Assembly (NCBI RefSeq): GCF_910592395.1
Contig: NC_088326.1
Location: forward strand, 5,959,001 to 6,023,000
Origin: Lineus longissimus
Lineage: Eukaryota > Nemertea > Pilidiophora > Heteronemertea > Lineidae
Direction of reading: 5' to 3'
DNA length: 64,000 bases
Shown: piece by piece, positions 43,881 through 55,000 of the stretch
Position numbering within the stretch: the stretch's first letter is position 1
Layout: the number at the start of each line of letters is the position of its first letter
Notes under the pieces: generated by a model
What the model was told of the DNA's origin: nothing
What the model saw: the letters and a program-made list of their open reading frames with translations, nothing else
Database searches by the model: none
Position numbers and translations under genes: made by a program

Positions 43881-44029
43881 GACCTGTTTGTCAGCCTCGG
43901 CAAACTGTTCACCAGAGTCCCCAGATGCCAGTGTACATGTGCTTGCCAGGTAGGTACTTAATGTGCAAATCGTACTTTATTGCGCGCAGTATCATGAGTT
44001 GCAGTCTTGGGGGCGATTTATACAACGGC

Positions 44030-45256
44030 TTTTGAAAGATTGCCTCCAACGGCTTGTGGTCCGAATGGACTATGACAGTACGGCCATAGATAAGGTGATA
44101 ACACTTTTCAGCTGCATAGAGAATCGCTAGCCCTTCCTTTTCAATTTGGGCGTAATTAGTTTATAGGTTGGCTTTCCTGTAGCCGACAGGCCCCCAATCA
44201 GGTGCACGATGCATCACACTGTAATGTCGCTTTCTTTTTGTGATTGAAGAACCTAAGCACTGGTTCACTGGCCACCAGGCGGCGCAAAGTACTGAAAGCT
44301 ACTTTCTGTTCGGGCCCCCATATGATCAGCTGGCGAAGAGGAGCGGTGATTGACGACATGTGCGGAATGAATGGGGCAAGGTAGTTCAATAAACCAAGAA
44401 ATCTACGGACCCCTTCTGGATCCACTTGCTGGGGCATCTGAGTGATGGCTGAAACTTTGTTTTCATCCAGTTTAACACCGTCGCACCTGACCAGCATAAG
44501 CAACTGATGCTCTCTTTAACTGTAGTTTCGGCTTACTGAACTTCTGATTGTTCTCTCTAGCTCGTGTCAGGACTTTGCACAAGATTTCGTCATGATCATC
44601 ATCAGCTCCGATGATCATATCATCTGCTATGAAATATACTCCTGGGATGTCACCATATGTCTGCTGGTTGCGCTTTTGCAGTATCTCGGAAGCTGGCGTG
44701 ATGCCGAATGGCATCCTTTTGAAGAGATACGTCCCAAAGGGAGTGTTAAATGTTGTCAACAACGAACTTTCCTCACGAGAAGAATTTGCCAGTACGCGTC
44801 TTTCATGTCACGCACATTGTAATATTTGTTAGCACCGATCTTATCGATCACCTCCTGCGGCGTGCTGATATGAAATCTTTCTCTCCTGATTGCACGATTC
44901 AAGTCTTTTGGGTCGAACCACAAGCGCATGCTGTCATCTTTTTTTTCTACAATAACTAAGCTATTAACCCAATCGGTGGGTTTTTCGACCTTAGCTAGGA
45001 CATCTTTATCAACAAGGATATCGAGCTTTTCCTTGTGGTTCGGCTGTATGCCAATTGCCACTTTCCGCTCGGCATGCACCACAGGTTTTACACTGGGGTC
45101 CACTTCGATGTGAAACGGCTCTGGTAGTTTACCACGACCTCTAAAAACATCATCAAACTCTGCAATGATCCATTCCGCTTCATCGGTTTCAACGGACAGT
45201 CCACTCATAGCTAAATTAGGTCCAGGGCATACTTTGCAAGTCCAAGGTCCTGGCAT
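44030..45256 (-). pseudogene. Gypsy reverse transcriptase/RNase H relic
   Basis: Frames 45256-44756 (WVNSLVIVEKKDDSMRLWFD, YYNVRDMKDAYWQI), 44762-44472 (TTFNTPFGTYLFKRMPFGI, VYFIADDMIIGAD) and 44503-44198 (RRFLGLLNYLAPFIPHMSS, TLQCDAS) make up fingers, palm with the IADD catalytic box, thumb and the start of RNase H. RNase H continues across a stop to 44030 (YAAEKCYHLIYGRT, VHSDHKPLEAIFQKPL). The enzyme copies the element RNA to DNA. Two frameshifts and a stop interrupt it. Confidence 0.85.
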
Positions 45257-45558
45257 GCCTGGAGTCCAAGAATAGACGGCGAGTGGACGTTTGTGATGTT
45301 AAAGTCAAAAGTTCCACTTTTTGGTCCCACCGTGCATTTGAGCGAAACCTTTCCCTGGTGGTCGAGTTTACCACCGCCATATGCACGTAGATTATCTGGC
45401 GAGTGCTGGACAGCCGGTGCGCAGTTGACCCGTTTAAGCTTTGCATAGACGCGGCTCGGAAGTACACACGTTTCGGCTCCAGTCTCCACCTTGACCTTGA
45501 CCTTTGCATCTCCAATGCGAACAGTGGAGACAAGACCACAATTGATTTTCCTAGCCAT
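45211..45558 (-). pseudogene. Gypsy aspartic protease with altered catalytic residue
   Basis: 116 codons encode a retropepsin-like fold (KVKVKVETGAETCVLPSRVY, then ILGLQACQDLGL). The motif reads ETGAE where the family has DTGA, so the catalytic Asp is Glu and activity is probably lost. It overlaps the start of the RT frame at 45256. Confidence 0.75.
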
Positions 45559-45599
45559 TTCCAGTTATTTCAAATGCCCGCCATCAAAGAATGCGTCAA

Positions 45600-45890
45600 G
45601 TAGTGAAACTGAAATTCGGATATGATATACGGGTTAGTCTTGCGAGTAACTGGTGCGATTTAAATTGGTGATTGACCACGGAATTTTTTTTTAAATTGAC
45701 ACAAGTGGACATTTTTACCCATTTCGGCCATTTTCACTCCAAATTTGAACCACTCCCTATGGCCAGGTTGTCAAAATTCAACATTATTTTTTTACCAAAC
45801 AATTTATTTATATCTGTAGACTTGCCACAGCAAATATTTTTTCAATACCTCTCCAAATATGTACTTGAGAGTAAAAAACATGCACTCGTC
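45600..45890. other. AT-rich insertion inside gypsy gag-pol junction
   Basis: About 290 bp of AT-rich sequence without coding sense lies between the zinc-knuckle part of gag and the protease. No clear inverted ends; origin unknown. Confidence 0.35.
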
Positions 45891-46079
45891 TAATAGATAA
45901 GCCTGGACCCTCCAACCTATGAATATTCATTAGTGGTCTTGTCTCAGTGGTGTACCATGCACTAGGGGCGTCAGTCGATGAAACATCCCCAATCTGGTGT
46001 GAAACGGACTCGATAAATAGGCAGTCCTCCTGATAGTCGACGTCCTGATATGCAACCTCAAGTACTCGACGACCCCTGC

Positions 46080-46811
46080 CTTGTCTGTTAGGTGTTTTGC
46101 AATAAGCACCAAAATGATTGGGGCCTCTGCAACTTTTGCACGTTTTACCATGGGCAGGGCACTGTTCCTTTATACAGGCCCATGGTTCAAACCACAGCGG
46201 TCACTTGGCAATGACCTCTGACCGGAGGCTGTGTGATAGGTTTCACGCGACGCTGGCTTTTTGTCGAATTTCTGCTTTGGTCTGGCAGAAACATAGTCTA
46301 CAGATGTAGCACTGGGTGGCTTGAGGGAGTCAAACTCTTTTTTGGTGCTCTCATACAAACGACATACACGGATTGTCTCATCTAATGTGAGGGCAGCACC
46401 GTCTTTGTACAAGCGTTTCTTCACAGTGTCCGACAGGCATGAGAAAACGAGCTTGTTCCGCACTGCCTCAAGCACATTTGGGAACTTGCATTCCTGGGCT
46501 TCCGTACGGACGTCATTGAGAAACTTATCAAACGGCTGTCCTTCTTGGCGGCTAAACTTAAACCAGAATGCTTCACGCAACATTAATTGCGGGTCACGGA
46601 TTTGGCAGTGCTGCTCAAACTTGTGCACAACTGTATCAAAGTCAGCCTTGTTTTCAGCTGGCACGACTGGATCGGCATCAGGATCACCTGGTGCCCACTC
46701 AAAGTTATTGTAGATTTCGATGCCTTCATCGCCCAGAACATGAGGCAACGTGTTTACTTTCTTTGTCTTGTCTACAGCGTCCGGCTGAAGCGTTGGTACC
46801 ATCGTTTCCAA
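46080..46811 (-). pseudogene. Gypsy gag with CCHC zinc knuckle
   Basis: Frame 46811-46170 encodes a capsid-like region (DFDTVVHKFEQHCQIRDPQL, FNKF-type KFSRQEGQPFDKFLNDVRTE, RNKLVFSCLSDTVKKRL). After a shift near 46170 the C-terminal part carries a canonical zinc knuckle, CKSCRGPNHFGAYC (about 46090-46131). Gag packages element RNA. One frameshift separates capsid from knuckle. Confidence 0.8.
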
Positions 46812-46934
46812 CCCTCACTCAGGTTGGTTTGTTCCATGATGTTCGGCCCGTCTGGCTGCTTCAAACTGGCTTTTTTATCACCCATCTTTGGAGCTAGTAT
46901 AACTTTAGGTTCGGTTTAAACCTCTGACACCGTG

Positions 46935-47103
46935 TGAGATCTGGATGACGATGCCACGCCAGATATTTGATGGATCAAATATGGGTAAAGCTACTTGTTT
47001 GTTATGATGCTGACAGCCATATTTATTGAGGGTTACATCTAAAATGTAGACCGGCTAGTTCCAAGACGGAACGGCACCTGAAGACTTTATACAGTATGTC
47101 ACA
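46935..47103 (-). repeat. Ty3/gypsy 5' LTR
   Basis: 169 bp, TGAGATCTGGATGACG at the left and ACAGTATGTCACA at the right in plus orientation. It matches the two halves of the interrupted 3' LTR. It is followed on the minus strand by a tRNA-Leu-like primer-binding site at 46921-46934. Confidence 0.85.
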
Positions 47104-48590
47104 GCGTGTCTATACTTCACTGGACCATGACAATTACCATTTCCAATGCTGCCGTGAACTTCTCCATTCAATGGCAGTGGGACCGAAGACAATACGAAGG
47201 CTACATGCAACTCTGTCCAAACACACGACCGACTTTCAGGGAATTTAGCGATAATCTCTGACAGGGGCTCTTATAGCAGCTAAACTCTATATCCCAATTC
47301 CTCCTCCAGAATCTGATGTGGGGGCGCCTGATCACCTCCGCCCTATATTTTACAAACTATTTTTCGCGACCACTGAGGATCACCGTCGTTCACTTGCATT
47401 CTACCGCGAGGGGGCATGGCATGCAGTACGAGCTGGTGCAAGGGCTTGATAACATATGGTGTTGGGTATGACTCAGTGGGGTTATTTTTACTTGCACATT
47501 GGCCGATAGCCGTTTCTGTGGATGTCAAATGTGTTCAACTTTGATGATACTAGTAATGCAAAATCATACTCGGGCAAATCATAACGCCATGTCAACAGAA
47601 AAAATCGGTGAGATCAGAGTTTGTTTGTGATAGTACCATGAATGGAGTGTTAATTAAAATAAAGATAGCTCCCTACCATAGCCTCGGTCTCATAAATGTT
47701 CGCCTTTTCAGGTTCCATATTTGCAATACATTCTGCCACGGGTGGTACTCCCACCGAGGTTGGCATCTCGCGATTTCGCATTCCGCATCTAGCGATTTAT
47801 AATAAGCCATCTCAGGTTGCATAAGCTAATATGGAATACTTGGATTACAACAACTTTAAACTTTATTTGTTCTAATTAGCGAAAATTTATAAACAATGTT
47901 CACTACAGCTCCCCTTCATGCCAGTTGATAAACTATCGGCACCGCATTATGGTTGGCAGCCTGCTAATTTGTCAAGGTCGTCAGTATATAACTTCAAGAC
48001 TGCTCCCCATTTGTCGCCGTGGTCAGGGTGAGGGATGAGGCCGGGCCACTGTGTCCGGAGTGTAGCGACTACCCGTGATAGGCTGGGAGCTGCGCAGAGC
48101 TATAGGCCATACATTATTGGAACTTGATGAAACTTTAGTACATGTATGTTAATGTCAAAAGGTACGAGAGCTAGTGGTGTGGCAAGTCTACAGATATAAA
48201 TAAATTATTTGATGAAAAAAATATTTTAAAATTTTGCTAATTTGCTGGGGTTGACTGAAATTCTCCGAAAAAAGTTGTATACAAATTATTCGGCAGATTT
48301 GATATTGTACTAACCCCTTGGCGGAGTAGAGTACTGCAACTTTCAGGGATGATAGGTGATACGCTGACATTGTGCATGTGGATTTGATTCCTTCAGTTAT
48401 GTTACTAATTTACATGATAATGAGCTCTGTTGTTTTTTTACCTCGTTAGCTCGTAGCTCGCATATTATTAACACTATCGTCATGTAAATTTCCCGGAAGG
48501 AAGATCAGATGATTTGCAACAATTTCATACTGGGCAAATTTGATATTTTCTTCTTACGAGATAATGAGCCATTTTGTTTTCGATATTAAT
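47104..48590. other. No clear gene; short protein-like fragments
   Basis: About 1.5 kb. Around 47104-47452 the plus strand reads, with a frameshift, TITISNAAVNFSIQWQWDRR then AAKLYIPIPPPESDVGAPDH and FYKLFFATTEDHRRSLAFYR. The codon pattern looks like decayed coding sequence, but I recognise no family. The rest shows nothing. Confidence 0.3.
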
Positions 48591-49065
48591 TAAAGGAAAT
48601 GAAATTTTATTGACTCTGACCTTGATAAAAGTACAAGAGTACATTAAATGGTACACACAGTGACGGCGGAGAACATACAAAGCCAGATACAGTAATCATG
48701 ATAATTTACATGTTTGATGAAAGATGATTAATAGTTCATAATTGAAGCTTGAAGGGGAAGCTTAATATATCATACACTTCTTATAATGAGGCCACAAAAT
48801 TAAGCTAGTTTAATCAATTTCTCATGGTTGTTCGCGCGTAGAGCGCCTGACAATTTTTCTATGTTAGGATTATTACAATAGTATCTACCAATATATTTCA
48901 GCCTTGCTTTATTGAAATTTAATTGGGCATTCTAGGAGGTAGTGAAACTCGTCGCCCACACGGTTTCTATCACATAGATTGCAGTGTCTATCCTCAAAAT
49001 CTAAATTCCTATTCCTATCAACTACAGAAGGGAATTTGTTTCTACCGAGACGAAAGTCACTCAGT
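48590..49065 (-). mobile_element. LINE fragment, reverse transcriptase C-terminal zinc motif
   Basis: On the minus strand near 49060-48900 the reading is DFRLGRNKFPSVVDRNRNLD then CNLCDRNRVGDEFHYLLEC, the CCHC-like motif that closes many non-LTR reverse transcriptases. The 3' part (to about 48590) is non-coding and AT-rich. 5'-truncated. Confidence 0.6.
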
Positions 49066-49465
49066 GACAGTAATATTAAAGTAATCAGGTAATTTTAACA
49101 AATACTTTTGTACATCATACATATAAGAAGCTCTATACATAACACATTTTGGATGATCATTGATTTCACTTAAAACACTCTGCCTAAATTGGTCTTCCAG
49201 GCTCAATTTGAGAGTTGCCTCAGGCGAAAAAGTGTATTTTGGCGGCCATTTTAAAATCGAAGATCGCGGCCGTTATAACGTCACAAAAATTTGGCAACAG
49301 GTGGTTTTTAACTTCTAAGGTCTTTCCGACAACTCCTGAAAGTTTCAACTTCCCGAAAAGTCGCATGAACATATAAATTACTTCAGCCGACGGACTATTC
49401 ACCATTTTGGGTTAAAGACTGGATTGTTCCAAAGGTAGCTAAGTCCACATTCATTTAAAGTAGAC

Positions 49466-49503
49466 TTGATAATACTAATAATAATAATAATAATAATAAT
49501 AAT
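49466..49503. repeat. (AAT)n microsatellite
   Basis: About 11 copies of AAT/TAA, directly abutting the 3' end of the LINE on the right. It is likely the LINE's own tail, read as (ATT)n on its coding strand. Confidence 0.8.
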
Positions 49504-50990
49504 TAATACCGGATATTACAGTGCCTCGTACAAGCTAGGCATGCTCCAAGGCACTTTACAATGGAGTTAGAAGCAAATATTTTGATTTAAAACAGTTTGA
49601 TAGTGGCAAAAACAGATCGATTAAAAAAATGAGTCTCTAAACATAGATGGCACATTCGGAATATAAGTCTATGTAGCTACCAACTAAAGGCTTCGCAGAA
49701 CAAATGGGTTTTAAGTGATTGGCTGAAAGTTGAAACACGCTCTAAGTCCTTCATGGCATCTGGAATCGCATTAAAAAGTCTTGGTCCACTGACTCCAAAT
49801 GATCGGTCTCCATTGTTCGTTTTGGTCCTTTTGACGATAAGTCTTGTTTTAGCTGACGATCTTAATGACCGAGCTGGTTTATAGGACCTTATCATATCAC
49901 GCAAGTATGAAGGTGCAATGTTGTTAAAAGCTTGAAAAATCATAAGGATAATTTTGTATTTGATACGAAACCTCACCGGCAACCAGTGCAGCTGCTACAA
50001 GACCGGAGTAATATGTTATCTGTGTTTGGTACGCGTGATTATTCTGGCAGCCATATTCTGAACACGTTGGAGTCTGCCAATGGTTGCATCTGGGAGACCA
50101 TAAAAGAGCGAATTACAGTAGTCCAACCTGGATGTACCCAAACCATGCACAAGAAAGCGACATGCATCTTCTATCAAGCATCGACGGATTCTACCCACGT
50201 TGCGTAATTGCATATAACAACATCTTGTAACACTGTTAATGTGAGCTTCAATAGACAAGGAACGGTCAAACATAACACCGAGGTTTCGAACGGTAGAGGC
50301 TGAACTAATTCAGTAATTGATACCCCATCTATGCTGAGGCTAAGATCATAATCATGGCATTGGTTTTTAGGAGCAAAGAATATGACCTCTGTTTTTTCAC
50401 TGTTTTGTTTCAAGAGATTAAGATCCATCCATTTTCTGATATCCTCGAGGCATGTTTCTAGCTGTTTAATAGCAACAGCATGGTTATCAACATCTTTTTT
50501 CTTCAGAAAAATATAAAGTTGAGTGTCATCGGCATAGAAGTGGTAATCTAGCCCATGCCGCTTTATCAGGTCACCAAGAGGTTTAGTATAAATAGTATAA
50601 AGCTTTGGACCCAGCACTGATCCTTGCGGTACACCAAACTTCAGTGTTTTCGGTGATGACAAATTACCATTTATATTATCTGATTGGCACCGGATGTCCA
50701 AATATGACATGAACCATTTAAGAGCCGACCCTGTCACATTGTAAACTACTCTCAACCGCTCAGCTAGTATGTTATGATCAATGGTATCAAACGCAGCCGA
50801 TTAGTCCAACATGACTTGTAAAGCAACATCCCCCCTATCAAGGGCAGTGAGGATGTCTGACTGAACGCGGAGGAGAGCAGTTTCTGTGGAATGGCAAGGC
50901 GTATAGGCACTCTGAAAGGGTTCACGTAGGTTGTTAACATTTAAGTGATCGTCAAGCCGCTTTGACACCACCTTATCTTATCGGGGTTGT
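49477..50990 (-). mobile_element. CR1-like LINE, 5'-truncated
   Basis: Reading down the minus strand from about 50985: KVVSKRLDDHL, REPFQSAYTPCHSTETALLR, then an in-frame stop in the LD*SAAFDTIDH block (near 50800). Next GVPQGSVLGPKLYTIYTKPL and the catalytic FYADDTQLYIF (about 50525-50550), a frameshift near 50300, RLQRVQNMAARIITRTKHR, and finally YLRDMIRSYKPARSLRSS and RSFGVSGPRLFNAIPDAMKD to 49677. The 3' UTR ends GTAAAGTGCCTTGGAGCATG and an (ATT)n tail. This is the second half of the RT domain with its C-terminus. Only one stop and two shifts suggest moderate age. Confidence 0.85.
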
Positions 50991-51283
50991 GTGATCTCGT
51001 GCGCATGTCGTGTCGTCTATTGTGTAAATATAAATTCGTCGTTCGTTCCACCAATTGGACCCTTATATGTTTGAAACCCAGGAGGGATTATGGAAGTTGA
51101 TTTCGACAATTACGCGTCATATCTATATATAATCCAAAATCTTGAACCAAGCTACAACCTGGAGGCACGAGGATATGTAGGACTATCATGATATATAGCC
51201 AGTTACAGGGCCAGGAAATCGACCAAGAGTCAAATCAGGTCAGTTGTTTATTACTTGTTTGTTTTATTGGAACTATTAATACC

Positions 51284-51597
51284 TACAAAAGCCCAGAAGG
51301 CTCATTCGACAAAACTCACTTCGACAAAACTCACTTAAACAAAGACTTCGACAAAATTGACTTCGACAAAACTCTCTTCGACAAATCTCACTTCAACAAA
51401 GACTACGACAAAATTGACTTCGACAACTTTATATTGACCAATGACAAGCCGTTTTACAACACAATTATATTGACCAATGAAAAGCCGTTTTATAACACAC
51501 TAATAGTCTGCCGATCAGATCAACTTCCGCTCTCTTTATCACTGCCATTTTTTATTAGCAGATTCTTGCGTTCGAATGAGCCTTCTGGGCTTTCGTA
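51284..51597. mobile_element. 314-bp MITE with 26-bp inverted ends and AATACC duplication
   Basis: TACAAAAGCCCAGAAGGCTC ATTCGA at the left is mirrored by TCGAATGAGCCTTCTGGGCT TTCGTA at the right with one mismatch. AATACC at 51278-51283 and 51598-51603 is a 6-bp target duplication. Inside are ten or so units of CTTCGACAAAACTCA type and two 37-bp TATTGACCAATGAAAAGCCG units. The 136-codon frame here, with its repeating FDKTHFDK pattern, is just the translated repeat. Confidence 0.8.
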
Positions 51598-51816
51598 AAT
51601 ACCGTCTTCTGCCACGAGTTACATCGCCAGAACACATGCACATGAACAAGTATACCTTGGTTTTAGCTTCGTTACATTGGTTACTTATTAATGGACATGC
51701 GTAACCGGATAAGAAATATTTAAACTTTGTTGTGAAAGTTAGAGTATATAGCACGGAACATGCGTTATTGCATTGAATGTTTCAGTCACAACTGGCGCCA
51801 CCTGAGTTTCATGGCC

Positions 51817-52061
51817 TCATTCGACGTTCTCATAAACCGCGGGCGACATGGGAGTGTTAACCCCTCTCTTCAAGTTTATCCGCCTCAAAATGGCTTCCTT
51901 GATCTCCGGCATTTTGTAGAGAGTGTTGAATTCCATCAACTTGACTAGCCTGTCGAATGCTTCGTGTGGATAGTTGAAGTTAAATGTGCTGTACGGAGAA
52001 TCATCGACAAAAAGATCAAAGTTCGCGAATTCTCGTTCCTCTTCAGTCTCGCGTTGCACGC
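51817..52061 (-). CDS. PLA2G4: PLA2G4 terminal exon
   Basis: The acceptor TTTTTTCCCAG|GCGTG opens a split Gly codon, then RETEEEREFANFDLFVDDSP and YSTFNFNYPHEAFDRLVKLM, the family's conserved C-terminus. Stop at 51817. No canonical AATAAA is obvious in the next ~80 bases. Confidence 0.93.
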
Positions 52062-55000
52062 CTGGGAAAAAAATGAAGGTTTAATATATGACGATGTTTT
52101 CAGGTCCTTTATGTTCATGTAATTGGATCATTGCTGACAGAGCAGTTCATACGTTCCCATGCCCCTCCCTCTGTTCGGTAAATTGACTTTGAATTGACGG
52201 CGGTCCCTTCGATTTCCAATTTTTTTCTAGCGACTATTTTCGAGCCACCGGGTTAGAAAAGAACGAGGGGGTGGAGGAGGATGTAGGGGAAGGAAGGAGC
52301 TGGAAAGAACGAGGAGGCGGAGGAGGATGTAGGGGAAGGAAGGAGCTGGAAAGAACAAGGAGGCGGAGGAGGAGGTAGGGGAAGGAAGGAGCTGGAAAGA
52401 ACGAGGAGGCGGAGGTGTACGAGGAAACGAGGAGGAGGAAGAGGAGGAGAAAGGGAAGGAGCTGGAAAGAACGAGGAGGCGGAGGTGTACGAGGAAACGA
52501 GGAGAAGGAAAAGGGGGAAGGGAATGAGCTGGAAAGAAGGAGGAGGCGGAGGTATACGAGGGAACGAGGAGGAGGAGAGGTAGGGAAGGAGCTGGAAAGT
52601 ACGAGGAGGAGGTGTACGAGGAAAGGAGGAGGAGGAGGAGGTAGGGGAAGGAAGGAGCTGGAACGAACGAGGAGGCGGAGGTGTACGAGGAAAGGAGGAG
52701 GAGAGGAAGGGATGGAGCTGGAAAGTACGAGGAGGAGGTGTACGAGAAAAGGAGGAGGAGGAGGAGGAGGTAGGGGAAGGAAGGAGCTGGAAAGAACGAG
52801 GAGGCGGAGGAGGAGGATGAGAGGCAGGAGGAGAAAAAGGCGTTGGAGGATTATAGAGGTTCTTCAAGTGACGACACGACGTGACGCTTTGACGGCCACC
52901 TGCCAATGCATTTCCTTTAAGTCGTGACCACGTGACGGCCAATACGGCAGTGCAAAACAATTGGCAACGTCATCATGTAACGTCAGTGAAGAACCTCTAT
53001 AGACCATGTTGTTGGCCAGCAACTCGCAAAAAAACTTGGGACCGTCAGATAAGAGCCGAACGTCATGCTACAACACAATGCTTGATGACATAACTTAGAA
53101 CACTGGTTGATCCATTTGGTCTGAGCTTTCTTACTGTTGAATACCACATAAAACACAGCATTCTCTTCAACTGAGGTATGTCATGATCACATCTGGAAAG
53201 GATGAATCTTACCCGACCGAACAGTGATATGCAACCAGTAATACATGTGCCGCATACGCCCTCTCCTTAAGAGTATGATACAATATTGACGTTACTTCTA
53301 AATCTGAATCAATAACTCTAAAACTTACGACATCTGATTGCGACAGCTTTTATTCGACGTTAATGCGGATAACGAAGTACTGCTTACCTGGGCTCTTGAA
53401 CTCCCTGAACGCTTTGTTCACCAGAGGGAAATGAAGCACGATAGGGCAGTCCAGGTCGGTCGGGTGTTCGAACACGTACAGCTCCTGTTGACCGTACTTC
53501 TCAAAGACGCTCAGGTCGATCGGTGGGAATGGTTTATTGTGATCTCTCGCCCACATTTCGGCCAGCAGCAGCTCCTGGAAAATCAGGGAAGGACACGTGA
53601 TGATATTAACTCAAATGAGTTAATGTCATAATGTCATCCTGTTCTGTTCGAGCTGTACATGACCTTCAATCAATTCCCAGGCGATATTCTACGACGTCAT
53701 CTCAATAAACTAACTTGGATCGGAATTCGATTTTAGATTAGACAAAATTGATTTGATTAATATATGTTCGTTTGATAGCTACTATAACTTACTAACAACA
53801 TAAATCAACCCTTTGAATCTTATCATCTGTATGTTGTATTTGATTCTTACTTGCCTACGTTAGTCCGAGCAAGTTTTATTTCAGTCATAAAGTAGCAGAA
53901 GTATTTACTTACAGCAATAGTTGTGTTGTTCATGGAAAACTACTTACACTGAATGGTGGAGCATCATAACTCTCTCTGGCCGAGAAATCGAATGAGAGAA
54001 TGAGGTCTACATTCCTGTGTTCTCTCAGCACCATGGGGAAGGGAGAGTTGAAGCTGAGGCCCGCGTCAACTAGGAACAGCTTCTTCAGGTGGCTTACTCC
54101 AGTCTCTTAAAAGTAGAAAGTGACAGGAGTTTCGGAACATGATTTCAGGGACACATTGCATTGTGGGTAACGTGAGTTGACATTGAGTCTGGCGATCGAT
54201 CCTTCCTGCGATGTATAATCCTGTGATTACCCGGATTGGTTGGGTAACCTATCTGTTGTATACGTTGTTTTCGTGTTGTTTTTTTTCTTTCCAACTTTCC
54301 ACAACTTGTATGACGACGTATTTGTATCAATATTGTAACATGCATTCGATCCCACCAGTGCCTTGTGGCCAATTACTGTCTGAATTGCTGTCTTTGTTGA
54401 TGACTGGCCTGTTCACCAGTACCACCGATTAATGTCTTACATGCCTCCTACCTATCGATCTGTTGATGGCGGCATCAGCATCGAACTTGATATTCTTGAG
54501 GAAGCTGTGAATGAGGGCAGCACGGCCACCACGGTTGTTGAAATATTCGGACCTAAAATGGAAATTTCTGCTTGTCATGCTCGTAGTGTGATTGCCTATC
54601 ATAACGCGTGAAATATTTCCTGTAACCCAAAATAAGATGAACCTGTCTCCCATCAAGCACGGACATTGATTAGATGAAAGTCTCATGAAAACCCATACAC
54701 GAGAACAGAACCTTCTTTTATTTCTGTCAAACCCCGTCCGTTTATCTGGTTAATACCATTTTGCAGACATAATTCACCAATACTGATACTCCTTGATCAT
54801 GTGCTTGCTATACAATGATGTCAGATTAAATATTTTTACATTTAACTTTCTAAATCATATTGCAAAGGCTGGTTCCGATCAATTTATTGAGGCCAAAATT
54901 GCTTTGAAATAATTTTATTAACTCTTTCAATCTGGCCATGCTTTTAACACCCTGCATTTTGTAAGTATTAGGGAGGTTAGAACTCGAACGATAAACACCA

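Larger units (their letters stand above)
40663..47103 (-). mobile_element. Ty3/gypsy (Mag-like) LTR retrotransposon, decayed
   Basis: A 6.4-kb element on the minus strand: 5' LTR 46935-47103, primer-binding site 46921-46934 (CACGGTGTCAGAGG, tRNA-Leu-like), gag 46080-46811, protease 45211-45558, RT/RNase H about 44030-45256, integrase 42655-43880, polypurine tract, 3' LTR. Domain order PR-RT-RH-INT is that of Ty3/gypsy. The RT/RH phrase RRFLGLLNYLAPFIPHMS is typical of the K02A2.6/Mag group. The LTRs lack a matching target duplication (TTTGG left, GCGTG right). The insertions at 41823-42520 and about 45600-45890 are foreign. Confidence 0.85.

Noticed and set aside
49220-49405. 61-codon minus-strand frame ending in a Met start
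   Set aside because: No homology or splice context; located in sequence between two LINE relics.
51188-51598. 136-codon frame with FDKTHFDK repeats
   Set aside because: Produced by the MITE's internal tandem repeat between its inverted ends.
52253-52960. Overlapping 170- and 235-codon frames
   Set aside because: Stop-free only because of homopurine composition; both strands are open, the residues are a low-complexity tandem repeat, and the region is a PLA2G4 intron.
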